DNA of 45,144 nucleotides from a virus: IMG/VR virus record IMGVR_UViG_3300031673_000115, positions 1-45,144 of that record; one strand, written 5' to 3'. Made by a program: the position numbers and the translations under genes. A model generated the notes under the pieces. The model saw nothing but the letters and a program-made list of their open reading frames with translations. It did no database searches and had not been told where the DNA came from. Positions 13,941-22,231 of this stretch are shown in pieces (positions within the stretch are counted from its first letter, which is position 1; each line of letters opens with the position of its first letter).

Positions 13941-16583
13941 ATGTTATTTGATGATGCAAAAAATAAAATAACTCCCGCCCTAATATCAAAATATGTTACT
14001 TTTGCAGGTGGGAAAACATGGAATGATAAAGTAAGCGCCTACAACCCTATGCGTATAGATAACAACCCAGATTCTTTTTACATTAATCCGGATACTGGAA
14101 GGTGGCATGAATTTTCCCCAAAAGATGGCAAGTCTGACGGAGATATTTTCGATATCATATCAGCCGTCAACGGGGTAACTATAGAAGACGCGGCCCGGTC
14201 ACTCTCAGAATTCCCGGTAAACAAAAATCTATCGTCAGCAATAAAAAATAAAAAACCTCCGTCAATTATACCAATACCACCCGATGCCATGGGTGGAGAA
14301 TTACAATCGCACATTAAAAAAAATTACTTTGTTGATAAATATGGGAAAGCAGTTTCAGCATGGAAGTTTTCAACAGCTAACGGGGTAATGTATGTTCAAA
14401 TTCGTTTTATTAAAAATGATCAAAAAACAGACTTACCGTTTTATTATACAACAGAAAAAAAATGGCGCGCTGGCCGCCCCCCAGAGATAAAACTTTATCC
14501 TCTTTACAACACAAACAAACTAACAGCAGACATTAAAAAGGTGATTATTGTCGAAGGCTGCAAGTGTGCAACCGTAAAATATAATTTTAATGATAGCACC
14601 TTATTAATGACTGCCGGGGCCTGCACCGATGTTGATAACAGAGACTGGAGCCCATTAATCAATAGACCAGATATTGATATTGTTATCTGGCCGGATCGTG
14701 ATTTGCAAAAAGATAAAAACGGCGTCTTGCTTGATAATGATAAGCAGCCGGGAATGTCTTCTGCTCTAAAAATAAAAAATAAATATTTGCCTATCGCAAA
14801 AATCCTTAATGTGTATGAATATAACAAAGGTGATTTGCCAAGTGGCTGGGATATACACGACGCTATTGAGTCATGTATTGACCCGACAGAATTTATAAAT
14901 TCATGCCCAATTGTAGAAAAATTAAAACCAACTCAGCCAAACAAAGAGCCTATCCGAACCCCCCCGCAGCTAAAACAACCGTTTAAATTCCTCGGCTACG
15001 ACCAGGAAAATTATTACTTTCTACCAAAAGAAGCCCCATTCCCGATGAGAATAAACAAGTTAAAAGTAACTAAGGGGCTTTGTTTGTCGATTGCTCCTCT
15101 TGATTATTGGTTATTTAATTTTGAAAACCATACCGGTAATGTCAATTGGGATGCAGTGTTTGACTGGGTTGCAAGATCGTCAAACGCTGCCGGTGTAGTA
15201 AATAAAAAAAGAATACGTTCCGCTGGTTTTTGGCGGGAAGGTGACCAATTTTTTTTTAACACTGGTCGCGATGTCTACTCGGACGATGGCCAGCGTCGTG
15301 GTTATTTTGATCTTGATACGGAAAACATTTATATACAGAGCGATATAGATGCATCATCCGTAGCAATCGGTGCTCATGCAACAAAAAAGCAAGGTGCTGA
15401 TCTGGTCAAACTGTTTGAATCTCAAATGTTCGAATCAAAACTTGATGCATGGGTCTTGCTGGGCTGGTCTCTTATGGCGCCGTTTTCTGGTCTGCTTGAA
15501 TGGCGTCCACCTGTTTGGATGATCGGACCGCCGGGAACTGGCAAGAGCCATATTATAAGCAATATAATTCAGCCAATACTTAATGAATTTGCTTTTGTTT
15601 GCGGGTCGCGCACTACCTGGGCGAGCTTAAAAAGAATTGCCGGTAGTGAAAGCCGATCCGTTGTAGTCGACGAAATGGAAAAGCGAAATAAAAGAAGCTC
15701 GCTAAACATCGACGATATAATAGAAATGGCAAGGGATGCAGCAAGTAACGCATCAAACCAGATTTCACATGCATCGGGCGACAGGGGCATAGAAAAGTTT
15801 TGGATAAGATCATCTTTTCTTTTTGCGTCTGTTATGCCCAGCGTCTCAGGGGAGGCTATGGAAAGTAGGTTTTTAATCCCATGTCTTAAGCGCATCCCGC
15901 GCGGGTCCGATCTAATGGAACAAAAAAAAGCAGCTACTGCCGAGATCATGAGAACGGGGCTTTATCTTGATCCTGCAATTTTTATCAGGCGTAATTTTTC
16001 CAACATCGCCCAGATTGTCAAAAATATTGAGATACTGCGCCGGGAATTGATGTATGTATTAAGCACTCAGCGGGAAGCTGACAATTACGGAACAATTTTT
16101 GCTTTTATTTATTCTTTGTTATATGATGGTGATGTAACTGGTGATTTTATTTTACAATTGGGGCAAATGATAGAAGATGGCAAAAAAAATCAAATCCAGG
16201 CAGACGATGAAGTTTTATTACAGGAGATAATATCAAGCAAGGTACGCACTGACGAAGGGAGCGACAGAACAGTTGGTGAACTGCTAAAAAATATAATTGC
16301 CAATGCTGTTATCGGCGAGAGTGACCGGTATAATGATCTACTGTCGCGGAATGGAATTTGTTATTCTCCAAAAACAAAAACCGTAAATATACAATATCGA
16401 TCAAGGTCTATAAGTAAAATGATAGCTGACACTGAATACGCGTCAAATTATGGCGAGGTACTCCGCCGACACCCAGAATCCATGGATAAAGGCGAGTTAA
16501 AAACATGCTGGTATCAATCTGGAGCAGCTAAGTCTATTAGGTTTAGTGTTATTTTTATGGAAGGATTATTAAATGAAAAATGA
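13941..16583 (+). CDS. Primase-helicase (Toprim primase plus SF3/AAA+-like helicase)
   Basis: 880 residues. The N-terminal ~110 residues resemble the CHC2-type primase lead-in (YNPMRIDNNPDSF, WHEFSPKDGK) though zinc cysteines are missing. A Toprim core follows: VIIVEGCKCA near residue 201 and a WPDRD segment near 253. The C-terminal half is a DUF927-like ATPase with Walker A GPPGTGKS near 529 and Walker B-like VVVDEME near 573. It would prime and unwind phage DNA; with no polymerase gene present, host polymerase is presumably used. It starts after GAGAGGGG and overlaps the methylase gene by 11 bases. Confidence 0.85.
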   Translation: MLFDDAKNKITPALISKYVTFAGGKTWNDKVSAYNPMRIDNNPDSFYINPDTGRWHEFSPKDGKSDGDIFDIISAVNGVTIEDAARSLSEFPVNKNLSSAIKNKKPPSIIPIPPDAMGGELQSHIKKNYFVDKYGKAVSAWKFSTANGVMYVQIRFIKNDQKTDLPFYYTTEKKWRAGRPPEIKLYPLYNTNKLTADIKKVIIVEGCKCATVKYNFNDSTLLMTAGACTDVDNRDWSPLINRPDIDIVIWPDRDLQKDKNGVLLDNDKQPGMSSALKIKNKYLPIAKILNVYEYNKGDLPSGWDIHDAIESCIDPTEFINSCPIVEKLKPTQPNKEPIRTPPQLKQPFKFLGYDQENYYFLPKEAPFPMRINKLKVTKGLCLSIAPLDYWLFNFENHTGNVNWDAVFDWVARSSNAAGVVNKKRIRSAGFWREGDQFFFNTGRDVYSDDGQRRGYFDLDTENIYIQSDIDASSVAIGAHATKKQGADLVKLFESQMFESKLDAWVLLGWSLMAPFSGLLEWRPPVWMIGPPGTGKSHIISNIIQPILNEFAFVCGSRTTWASLKRIAGSESRSVVVDEMEKRNKRSSLNIDDIIEMARDAASNASNQISHASGDRGIEKFWIRSSFLFASVMPSVSGEAMESRFLIPCLKRIPRGSDLMEQKKAATAEIMRTGLYLDPAIFIRRNFSNIAQIVKNIEILRRELMYVLSTQREADNYGTIFAFIYSLLYDGDVTGDFILQLGQMIEDGKKNQIQADDEVLLQEIISSKVRTDEGSDRTVGELLKNIIANAVIGESDRYNDLLSRNGICYSPKTKTVNIQYRSRSISKMIADTEYASNYGEVLRRHPESMDKGELKTCWYQSGAAKSIRFSVIFMEGLLNEK

Positions 16584-17250
16584 ATGCTATTTGGTTGATA
16601 ACATGGAGTATATGGCGACTATTCCTGATAAGTTTTTTGATTTGGCTATTGTTGATCCGCCTTATGGTAAAAACATAAACACTACAGAAATGAGAGGGGA
16701 GAGAATAAAAAAACAGGAAGAAATGTGGGACAATAAAATTCCAGACAAAGAATATTTTCAAGAATTATTTAGAATATCTAAAAATCAAATAATATGGGGT
16801 GGTAATTATTTTCTTGATTTTTTAGGCTATTGCCATTCTCCAATAATTTGGGATAAGGTAAATCCCATGCCTGGGAAAAGGCATGATTTTGAATTTGCCT
16901 GGACTAATTTTAAAAAAACAGCAAGAATATATAAACAGGCGTGGATTGGATACGCGAGAATTTGGAAAGAAAAAGACCATCCTATACACAAGACACAAAA
17001 ACCAATTGCCCTCTACAAATGGATACTAAAAAACTACGCCAAACCAAGTGATAAAATCTTTGATTCCCACGTCGGGAGCGGATCAATTAGAATCGCATGC
17101 CATGACCTTGGTTTTTATTTTGAAGGATGCGAGCTTGATCCGGAATACCACGCAGCGCAAGAAGACAGATATCAAAACCATATCAAACAAGGTGATCTAT
17201 TTCATACCGACGAATACCAGGATTTAATTTATCATCAAGGGGAAATATGA
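16573..17250 (+). CDS. DNA methyltransferase (amino-methylase, DPPY type)
   Basis: 225 residues. Catalytic DPPY is at 28-31, in the order of beta-class N6-adenine/N4-cytosine methylases. The AdoMet-binding motif lies C-terminal (FDSHVGSGSIRIA near 163; the usual form is DPFxGSGTT). HKTQKPIALYKWILKNY precedes it, as typical. It modifies a short DNA site, probably to protect phage DNA from restriction. The Phe-Asp-Ser-His variant in place of DPF is slightly unusual. No restriction partner is present. Confidence 0.9.
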   Translation: MKNECYLVDNMEYMATIPDKFFDLAIVDPPYGKNINTTEMRGERIKKQEEMWDNKIPDKEYFQELFRISKNQIIWGGNYFLDFLGYCHSPIIWDKVNPMPGKRHDFEFAWTNFKKTARIYKQAWIGYARIWKEKDHPIHKTQKPIALYKWILKNYAKPSDKIFDSHVGSGSIRIACHDLGFYFEGCELDPEYHAAQEDRYQNHIKQGDLFHTDEYQDLIYHQGEI

Positions 17251-17459
17251 GAGACAATAATAAATTCGACTATCATTATTCTAAAATATTAGATCAAGAA
17301 TATGCTGTTAACAAAACGACAGGGATGGTCCATTTTTTCGATGGCACAAAATATAAAAAGGCGGAGTATAACATTATGATTGATGATAAAATGATGCCTG
17401 ATATTATAAAAAATATTCATTTTTTAAAATCTGTATTTAAGGGGGAACTGATAAAATGA
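17247..17459 (+). CDS. Hypothetical protein
   Basis: 70 residues, Lys/Asp/Met-rich, with short beta-like stretches (GMVHFFDGTKYKKAEY). It overlaps the methylase stop (ATGA) and the next start. Not recognised. Confidence 0.55.
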   Translation: MRDNNKFDYHYSKILDQEYAVNKTTGMVHFFDGTKYKKAEYNIMIDDKMMPDIIKNIHFLKSVFKGELIK

Positions 17460-17659
17460 CAATTGAAACTATTGATAAAAGAATTGCTGAATTAAAAGAA
17501 CTAAAAGAATCGATAGATGGGACTGAATGCGAGGTATACTCGCGCATAGTCGGGTACTACAGGGCAGTCAAAAACTGGAATAAAGGGCAGGCTGCACAGC
17601 GAAAACAAAGAAAAAATTATATTACTGGAGTAAAGGAAAAGGACATGGTGGCAAGATGA
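17456..17659 (+). CDS. Small protein resembling the C-terminal segment of anaerobic ribonucleotide reductase
   Basis: 67 residues. A short coiled-coil start (IDKRIAELKELKESI) leads to CEVYSRIVGYYRAVKNWNKG. From memory this resembles the segment near the glycyl-radical/zinc C-terminus of class III reductase NrdD (EVYSR.VGY.RPV.NWN.GK). The radical Gly site and the catalytic barrel are absent, so it cannot be a reductase by itself. It could bind or modulate the host enzyme, or use the fold for something else. AAGGGGG lies before the ATG. Confidence 0.55.
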   Translation: MTIETIDKRIAELKELKESIDGTECEVYSRIVGYYRAVKNWNKGQAAQRKQRKNYITGVKEKDMVAR

Positions 17660-17919
17660 TGAAATCAAAAGTAATAAGCTACGGGAAACTTGCAATATTT
17701 ATTATAACGGGCACTTATTTGTTTGTAACTATAATATCAATAATGCCGTTTGTAGATTCGACAATCGGAAATATTATATTTTCAGGTTTTAAGATTTTCA
17801 CCGGCACAATCGGCGCAATAGTTGGCCTAACAATAGGTAGATATGCGGCCAGAGAAACAGCACAAAGCGCAAGGGGAAATTACCCAGTAAAAAAGGAGGA
17901 AAGCGATGAAAAAAATTAA
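17656..17919 (+). CDS. Small two-pass membrane protein, holin-like size
   Basis: 87 residues (second Met at 17659). Hydrophobic spans lie at about 12-34 and 40-62, followed by a charged tail (KKEESDEKN). The size and topology fit a class II holin, but the gene is not next to the NlpC/P60 gene. It overlaps the previous stop. Candidate lysis gene, low certainty. Confidence 0.55.
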   Translation: MMKSKVISYGKLAIFIITGTYLFVTIISIMPFVDSTIGNIIFSGFKIFTGTIGAIVGLTIGRYAARETAQSARGNYPVKKEESDEKN

Positions 17920-18118
17920 ATCAGGTTATAGGGAACTTTCAAGAGCAGTGTTAGAGTTCGCATTAAAAGATTTAACTAATAAAAAAGCAGAAAAAAGAAT
18001 TGATTCTGAAAAATTTTTTAGCAGAGGGAATTATAAATTATTTTGCAATCTTGCAGAAGTTCAAGAGTGGGCAGTTACAAAAAAATATCATGAGATTTCC
18101 GGGAGGGTAAATGTTTGA
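17906..18118 (+). CDS. Hypothetical phage protein
   Basis: 70 residues. AVLEFALKDL near the start, a basic stretch, FF.....KLFCNLAEV and a WA segment follow a pattern seen in small conserved phage proteins of unknown function. AAGGAGG precedes the ATG. It overlaps both neighbours. Confidence 0.6.
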   Translation: MKKIKSGYRELSRAVLEFALKDLTNKKAEKRIDSEKFFSRGNYKLFCNLAEVQEWAVTKKYHEISGRVNV

Positions 18119-18446
18119 GAAAATTATGTATATTGTTAATATTATCGTTGGGGTGTTGCTGTTTGTTGCAATCGGAATGCTTGCAGGATACAAAATTGCA
18201 AACTATCAAAAAACTAACACAAATGTTGATAGTCAAGCTAAAGAACGTGAGGTCGCAATTAACAGAGCAATCCTTGCTAATATCGAAATCAGAAAAAATT
18301 ATCAGTCTGCAATTGCGGCACTTAATGAGATTGCGAATATCATTAGCAGAGCGGGAGAGATCAATGGCCAAATCTCGCTATCTATCGATGACGCTATTAA
18401 AATCGCGGAAAAAATCAACAGCCTGGTTGATGATAATAATCGGTAG
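18111..18446 (+). CDS. Membrane-anchored coiled-coil protein, possible inner-membrane spanin
   Basis: 111 residues. A hydrophobic N-terminal anchor (about 6-28) is followed by a long amphipathic helix with regular Ile/Leu/Ala spacing to the end. This N-in anchor plus extracytoplasmic coiled coil resembles an i-spanin. An alternative frame starting TTG at 18115 opens with a signal-like LCILLILSLGCC, as an embedded Rz1 would, but its lipobox is imperfect and it lacks Pro-rich sequence. Spanin assignment is speculative. GGGAGGG precedes the ATG. Confidence 0.5.
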   Translation: MFEKIMYIVNIIVGVLLFVAIGMLAGYKIANYQKTNTNVDSQAKEREVAINRAILANIEIRKNYQSAIAALNEIANIISRAGEINGQISLSIDDAIKIAEKINSLVDDNNR

Positions 18447-18489
18447 CGCTGGAATCGCAGCCGGTTACATAATAGGAGTAAACAAATGA
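18364..18489 (+). CDS. Very small membrane protein in an overlapping frame
   Basis: 41 residues from ATG at 18364, with GCGGGAGAG upstream. The N-terminus is basic and one hydrophobic span lies at about 21-38 (WLMIIIGSAGIAAGYIIG). Its first part overlaps the 3' end of the 18111 gene in another frame. Its stop overlaps the next start as ATGA, which supports real translation. Confidence 0.5.
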   Translation: MAKSRYLSMTLLKSRKKSTAWLMIIIGSAGIAAGYIIGVNK

Positions 18490-18671
18490 AAACGCCAACA
18501 AAAATTGCAAACGAGAACAGCTATCCATGGTGCACTGCCTGTAATATTACTAAAGAACTCGGAATTGGTGAGAAAGTGGGGTATTATACCCTACTGACAG
18601 CAAGCGAAGAGATAATCCTTCTAATGGAATTAAAAAAAAGATGCAGAAAAAAGAAAAAAGTTTCATTTTAG
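18486..18671 (+). CDS. Hypothetical protein
   Basis: 61 residues with a WCTACNITKELG segment and a strongly basic tail (KKRCRKKKKVSF). ATGA overlap with the gene before, and TAGGAG upstream. It ends just before promoter P4. Not recognised. Confidence 0.5.
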   Translation: MKTPTKIANENSYPWCTACNITKELGIGEKVGYYTLLTASEEIILLMELKKRCRKKKKVSF

Positions 18672-18674
18672 GGG

Positions 18675-18703
18675 TTGACAATTACAACTAATTGTAGTAT
18701 TAT
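18675..18703 (+). promoter_or_regulatory. Rightward promoter P4 with TACAA-CTAA-TTGTA operator
   Basis: -35 TTGACA (18675-18680), 17-base spacer, -10 TATTAT (18698-18703). The spacer has TACAACTAATTGTA (18683-18696), the same inverted repeat as P2. The whole segment to the ATG at 18751 nearly copies 8521-8602, differing at only a few positions. Confidence 0.85.
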
Positions 18704-18750
18704 ATAGATAGAGAGTGCAACAAAAGCACAAACCTTGAGGAGGGTGAACG

Positions 18751-19194
18751 ATGAACAGATTAAATTTAACCATGGATAACACAGAGGGTTATTGTCAGCA
18801 GCAGTTGGATGAGCTCAATAGTCTAATTAATGCCGCTCTGGTTGGAGTAGATGATGATGAATGGGATGAAATTCAGAGTATCTCCGAGAGAGTAATCTCT
18901 AATTACGACACAGACCAGGCCGAAAAAAAACGAACAACGGTTCAGGTGAGCATGCTTCCACTGGCTGACGGCCCCCATTTCTACAGGGATGAGAATATGA
19001 CTAGAGAGTACAGAGTTTCCAAAATAAAAAAAGATGAAGAAAATCATTTCCATTCATTTTTTTTTGAGTATTTCCATCCCGTTCATGGCTGGAGGGAAGT
19101 GCTGAATTTTAATACTAAAATAGAGTTAAAAGAGATATTTGCTTATCTCAAAAAAGGTGAAACAAAAAAAATTAAATTGGAAGTATCACAATAA
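18751..19194 (+). CDS. Hypothetical acidic protein behind P4
   Basis: 147 residues. The N-terminal half is acidic (GVDDDEWDEI); the C-terminal half has FHSFFFEYFHPVHGW. Bases 18952-18978 inside the gene copy the 3' half of the hairpin module seen at 9742 and 10147 (encoding LPLADGPH), so part of this gene was formed from, or recombined with, that non-coding module. Function unknown. Confidence 0.6.
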   Translation: MNRLNLTMDNTEGYCQQQLDELNSLINAALVGVDDDEWDEIQSISERVISNYDTDQAEKKRTTVQVSMLPLADGPHFYRDENMTREYRVSKIKKDEENHFHSFFFEYFHPVHGWREVLNFNTKIELKEIFAYLKKGETKKIKLEVSQ

Positions 19195-19198
19195 CCGC

Positions 19199-19220
19199 GG
19201 GGGCTTCGGCCCCCACTTTT
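19199..19220 (+). terminator. GGGGGC-TTCG-GCCCCC hairpin followed by ACTTTTA
   Basis: A perfect 6-bp GC stem with a very stable TTCG tetraloop (19199-19214) and a short T-run. It lies between the stop at 19194 and the next ribosome binding site. It is a compact relative of the hairpins at 9764 and 10171, which share the CCCCCACTTTT 3' side. Likely an intrinsic terminator or attenuator. Confidence 0.65.
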
Positions 19221-19233
19221 ACAGGAGGATTAA

Positions 19234-19695
19234 ATGACAAAAATTGAAATCAACATTGATGATTATGTGAGTGAAGATGAAAAAAAGACTTTGTGCATTG
19301 AGTACATTAAGGATGCTTTGCGTGGCCAGAAAGAAAACCACAGAGAACGGGTTCTGTCAAATATGGCCTATAACGCATCTTATCAGTTGTTGGATGAGGC
19401 GTTAACGGAAGAGGATAAAAAAACAATACGGACAAAGATTAAAAAACTTATTCAAAAAGACTCCTCCTATGATATTTTTAGAAAAAAAGACGCATGGGGT
19501 CAAGAGGATTCCGAAGCATATCTTGAGGTAAAGAAAGCCGTCAACCAGAATAAGCATCTAATCAATGGTCTCGTGTTAGAAGCAATACAAAAAAGAGACT
19601 ACGAAAAAGAATTAAATGAAAATTCTAATTATATTGCTGATGTATTGATTGAGGCTTTAAGAAGAGGGTTAAATCACGAGAAGGTAGATAAATGA
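19234..19695 (+). CDS. Hypothetical helical protein
   Basis: 153 residues, charged and mostly helical, with alternating Lys/Glu clusters and no cysteines except one. AGGAGG precedes the ATG. Its stop overlaps the next start (ATGA). Not recognised. Confidence 0.6.
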   Translation: MTKIEINIDDYVSEDEKKTLCIEYIKDALRGQKENHRERVLSNMAYNASYQLLDEALTEEDKKTIRTKIKKLIQKDSSYDIFRKKDAWGQEDSEAYLEVKKAVNQNKHLINGLVLEAIQKRDYEKELNENSNYIADVLIEALRRGLNHEKVDK

Positions 19696-20066
19696 AAATT
19701 GAGATAGGAAAAACTTACATTTGTAAAAACGGAAGGAAGGCTACCATTATATCCGGGGATGGTGCCAATATAGAATTCCCGATAGTGGTTAGCCTTAACG
19801 GGAGTTCAGGCCCCGTTAACTACACAAAAGAGGGGAAATTTTATGTACGGAGCGAATCTGATTTTGACATTGTAAAAGAAGCGGAGAGCCCAGACAACGC
19901 AGGTTTATGGAAAATAATTCATGAGGAGGTTGGTTGCGACTTTAAAAAAGTAACAATGGAAATGTATACACATAACGGCTCTGTTTTTAGGGTATCAACG
20001 CACTTTTGGAATGAATTCGGAATCGGAACAGCTTCTTCCGAGGCTTTAGTTTATGTTCCGGATTAA
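19692..20066 (+). CDS. Hypothetical protein, beta-rich start
   Basis: 124 residues. It begins KIEIGKTYICKNGRKATI, like small beta-barrel phage proteins, followed by a GPVNYTKEGKFYVR strand region. Coupled to the previous gene by ATGA. Not recognised. Confidence 0.55.
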   Translation: MKIEIGKTYICKNGRKATIISGDGANIEFPIVVSLNGSSGPVNYTKEGKFYVRSESDFDIVKEAESPDNAGLWKIIHEEVGCDFKKVTMEMYTHNGSVFRVSTHFWNEFGIGTASSEALVYVPD

Positions 20067-20089
20067 CCAGCAAAATAATAGGAGGGTAT

Positions 20090-20356
20090 ATGGAAGGATT
20101 TTATTGCAACAGATTAAAAAGAAACATATTGATTCTTGGGTATTCTGGAGGTGGTGAAGTTAATTTTAAAAATTTTGAAAAGGAAGCTTTAAGATTCTCT
20201 TATGATTCCGGTTTCCCAATTGAATCTATCTGTATAAATGAAATACATGAAAGCAACAGGTATAAACAAAATAAATTTATTTATTCTACTGTTGAAAATC
20301 AAAAAAAAATAAATGATTACTTTGCGGTAGAAAATTTTTATAGCTGGGTAAAGTAA
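20090..20356 (+). CDS. Hypothetical protein
   Basis: 88 residues, rich in aromatic residues and Asn. AGGAGGG is 4 bases before the ATG. No domain recognised. Confidence 0.55.
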   Translation: MEGFYCNRLKRNILILGYSGGGEVNFKNFEKEALRFSYDSGFPIESICINEIHESNRYKQNKFIYSTVENQKKINDYFAVENFYSWVK

Positions 20357-20372
20357 TTAACAGGAGGGTAAT

Positions 20373-20756
20373 ATGAAATATGAAGAAGAATTTGAAAAAC
20401 TAGAACAAGCGATCCTTAATCGGGGTAATGGCGAATATGATCTCGCGTGTTGCGGGATAGTATTAAGATTGTCTGATATGGAACCAGAACAAATTTCCTA
20501 TTTTTGCAAATGGCTATCACATCACGGGAGAGACCTCCCAAAAGCATTCGAATATTTTTGCAATTTGCCGAGTGCTTTCCACCACATCCCAATACATTTC
20601 CGAGGATATGCATGTCAAACAGAAAATTTTTATTTTCATTATGCTCATGACGTGATTAGCAGATACCAGGATTCAAAACCCGACCCAACGGCCGATAGAA
20701 TGGCCCAGAAAATTGAGGACGATATTGAAACGGCAGTCCATGGCGAGGAGTATTGA
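20373..20756 (+). CDS. Hypothetical protein
   Basis: 127 residues. It has LACCGIVLRL, an FCKWLSHHGRDLP segment and several His residues in the middle, and an acidic helix at the end. AGGAGGG precedes the ATG. Unknown function. Confidence 0.55.
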   Translation: MKYEEEFEKLEQAILNRGNGEYDLACCGIVLRLSDMEPEQISYFCKWLSHHGRDLPKAFEYFCNLPSAFHHIPIHFRGYACQTENFYFHYAHDVISRYQDSKPDPTADRMAQKIEDDIETAVHGEEY

Positions 20757-20757
20757 A

Positions 20758-20949
20758 ATGAGCACAAAATTATTGCCATGGTATGAGTTTTTGTCAGAAA
20801 GGATAAAAAAACTAAACGACGAAATGCGTAATATAACGGAAAAAGGAAAAAAAGTTCCGTTTGAACTTCTCTTTGAAGGGAACGAATTAAAAAAATTATA
20901 TCGAAAAATACAATCACTATGCAGTATACCAAAAAGCGGAGGAAAATAA
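20758..20949 (+). CDS. Hypothetical small helical protein
   Basis: 63 residues from the ATG at 20758, chosen because GAGGAG lies upstream and it starts immediately after the preceding stop. Charged helices; the stop overlaps the exonuclease start (TAATG), so it may be an accessory of the recombination genes. Confidence 0.5.
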   Translation: MSTKLLPWYEFLSERIKKLNDEMRNITEKGKKVPFELLFEGNELKKLYRKIQSLCSIPKSGGK

Positions 20950-21953
20950 TGCACGCATATCAATTAATAATTGACAACGATGAATTTATGACAGCCAGAA
21001 AAAAAGGTCTTGGTGGGTCTGATATAGTGACACTCCTGGGGTATAACCGCCAATACACCAGGAAAGTCGGTGGCCATATAGTGCAACAAACTCCGCTATT
21101 GCTTTGGAAGGAAAAGCGCGGCGAGGTGGAACCATTTTCCGGAAACAACCAAACCGAGTGGGGGAAACGATTAGAGCCGGCAATTATTGACGGATTTATC
21201 GAAGACCATAATCTTGATACGTGGGCGAAGATGACTAGGTTTATTCATCCTGATTTTTCATGGGCTTTTTCCCATCCCGACCTACTCTATAATCAGGATG
21301 GGGAGTGGAAGTTGTTAGAGGTAAAAACCACCCAATTATTCTCTTCGATTCGACGGGATGACATAGACTATGGGTATAGTGATAGTGATTTTTCCGAAAA
21401 CGGAATTCCCGCCTCAGTAGATATCCAGGTCCAATGGCAGCTTTTTACCGCCGACCTAAACGAGGCGACAGTAGCGGTATTAATCAATACCTCTGACTAT
21501 CGGGAATACGGGCCTATCCGTAGGAATGAATATGTTTTTAATCACATATATATGCTTGCCAAAGCTTTTTGGGGTCTGGTAACATCCGGGATTGCACCCG
21601 ACCCTGAAACCTATTCCGACACAAAGATTGTTTTTCCCAGGATCGAAAAAACTAAAAAAGTTATTGCCGGGGATGATATATATTCTGTTAAGGATATGCT
21701 TTCCCGACTGGCAGAAATTAAAAAAATAATAAAAGACTTTGAAAACGACGAAGAATTAATCAAGAAAAAATTAGCCGTGATAATTGGTGACTCACAATTA
21801 TTGACAGATAGCGATGGAGCAATCTATGCCAGACAATCAGAGCATGACAGGAGCTCTATTAGTTTGTCTGATCTGAAGAAAAAAGATAAAGAAATCTATT
21901 GGAAAATAGAAAAGTATATCAATATAACAAAAGTTAGGAGGCTATCAATATGA
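20949..21953 (+). CDS. YqaJ-like viral recombinase exonuclease
   Basis: 334 residues from the ATG at 20949. Hallmarks of the lambda-exonuclease/YqaJ fold are present: LGGSDIVTLLGY (21-32), WGKRLEPAI (71-79), the metal-binding Asp in SHPDLLY (D111), and LLEVKTT with the E-x-K pair (124-126), then VQWQLF. It digests one strand from DNA ends to start homologous recombination. Together with SSB and the two nuclease/helicase genes downstream it forms the recombination module. It overlaps both neighbours. Confidence 0.85.
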   Translation: MHAYQLIIDNDEFMTARKKGLGGSDIVTLLGYNRQYTRKVGGHIVQQTPLLLWKEKRGEVEPFSGNNQTEWGKRLEPAIIDGFIEDHNLDTWAKMTRFIHPDFSWAFSHPDLLYNQDGEWKLLEVKTTQLFSSIRRDDIDYGYSDSDFSENGIPASVDIQVQWQLFTADLNEATVAVLINTSDYREYGPIRRNEYVFNHIYMLAKAFWGLVTSGIAPDPETYSDTKIVFPRIEKTKKVIAGDDIYSVKDMLSRLAEIKKIIKDFENDEELIKKKLAVIIGDSQLLTDSDGAIYARQSEHDRSSISLSDLKKKDKEIYWKIEKYINITKVRRLSI

Positions 21954-22231
21954 ACATAAAAGAAAAAAATGTTTATATCCCGAATCACAGAAACAATGAC
22001 AGTTTTGTTAAAAAGGCGGAGCGTGTATTATTAAGTAGCGGGTGGAACAGAAAGAATATTTTTAAAACCATAGACACGTTTTGTAAAATAGATGCGATTA
22101 TTTTCCCCGCCGGTTGGGTAAAGTCCGATTATTACATGGCTGATTATAGCTACGCCATTAAATCAAACATGATAATAATAGAATTGTGCGGCGACACAAT
22201 AAAACTGACTGATAATTATAAGGAGGATTAA
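21950..22231 (+). CDS. Hypothetical protein
   Basis: 93 residues, no clear motif, with a basic first half and acidic end. Starts at an ATGA overlap with the exonuclease gene, with TTAGGAGG upstream. Placed inside the recombination module. Not recognised. Confidence 0.55.
   Translation: MNIKEKNVYIPNHRNNDSFVKKAERVLLSSGWNRKNIFKTIDTFCKIDAIIFPAGWVKSDYYMADYSYAIKSNMIIIELCGDTIKLTDNYKED

Noticed and set aside
18115-18489. Full 124-codon frame with a lipoprotein-like start, possible embedded Rz1
   Set aside because: It begins with TTG without its own ribosome binding site, has an imperfect lipobox and no proline-rich body. Only its 3' part from 18364 has a good start and is kept as a small gene.
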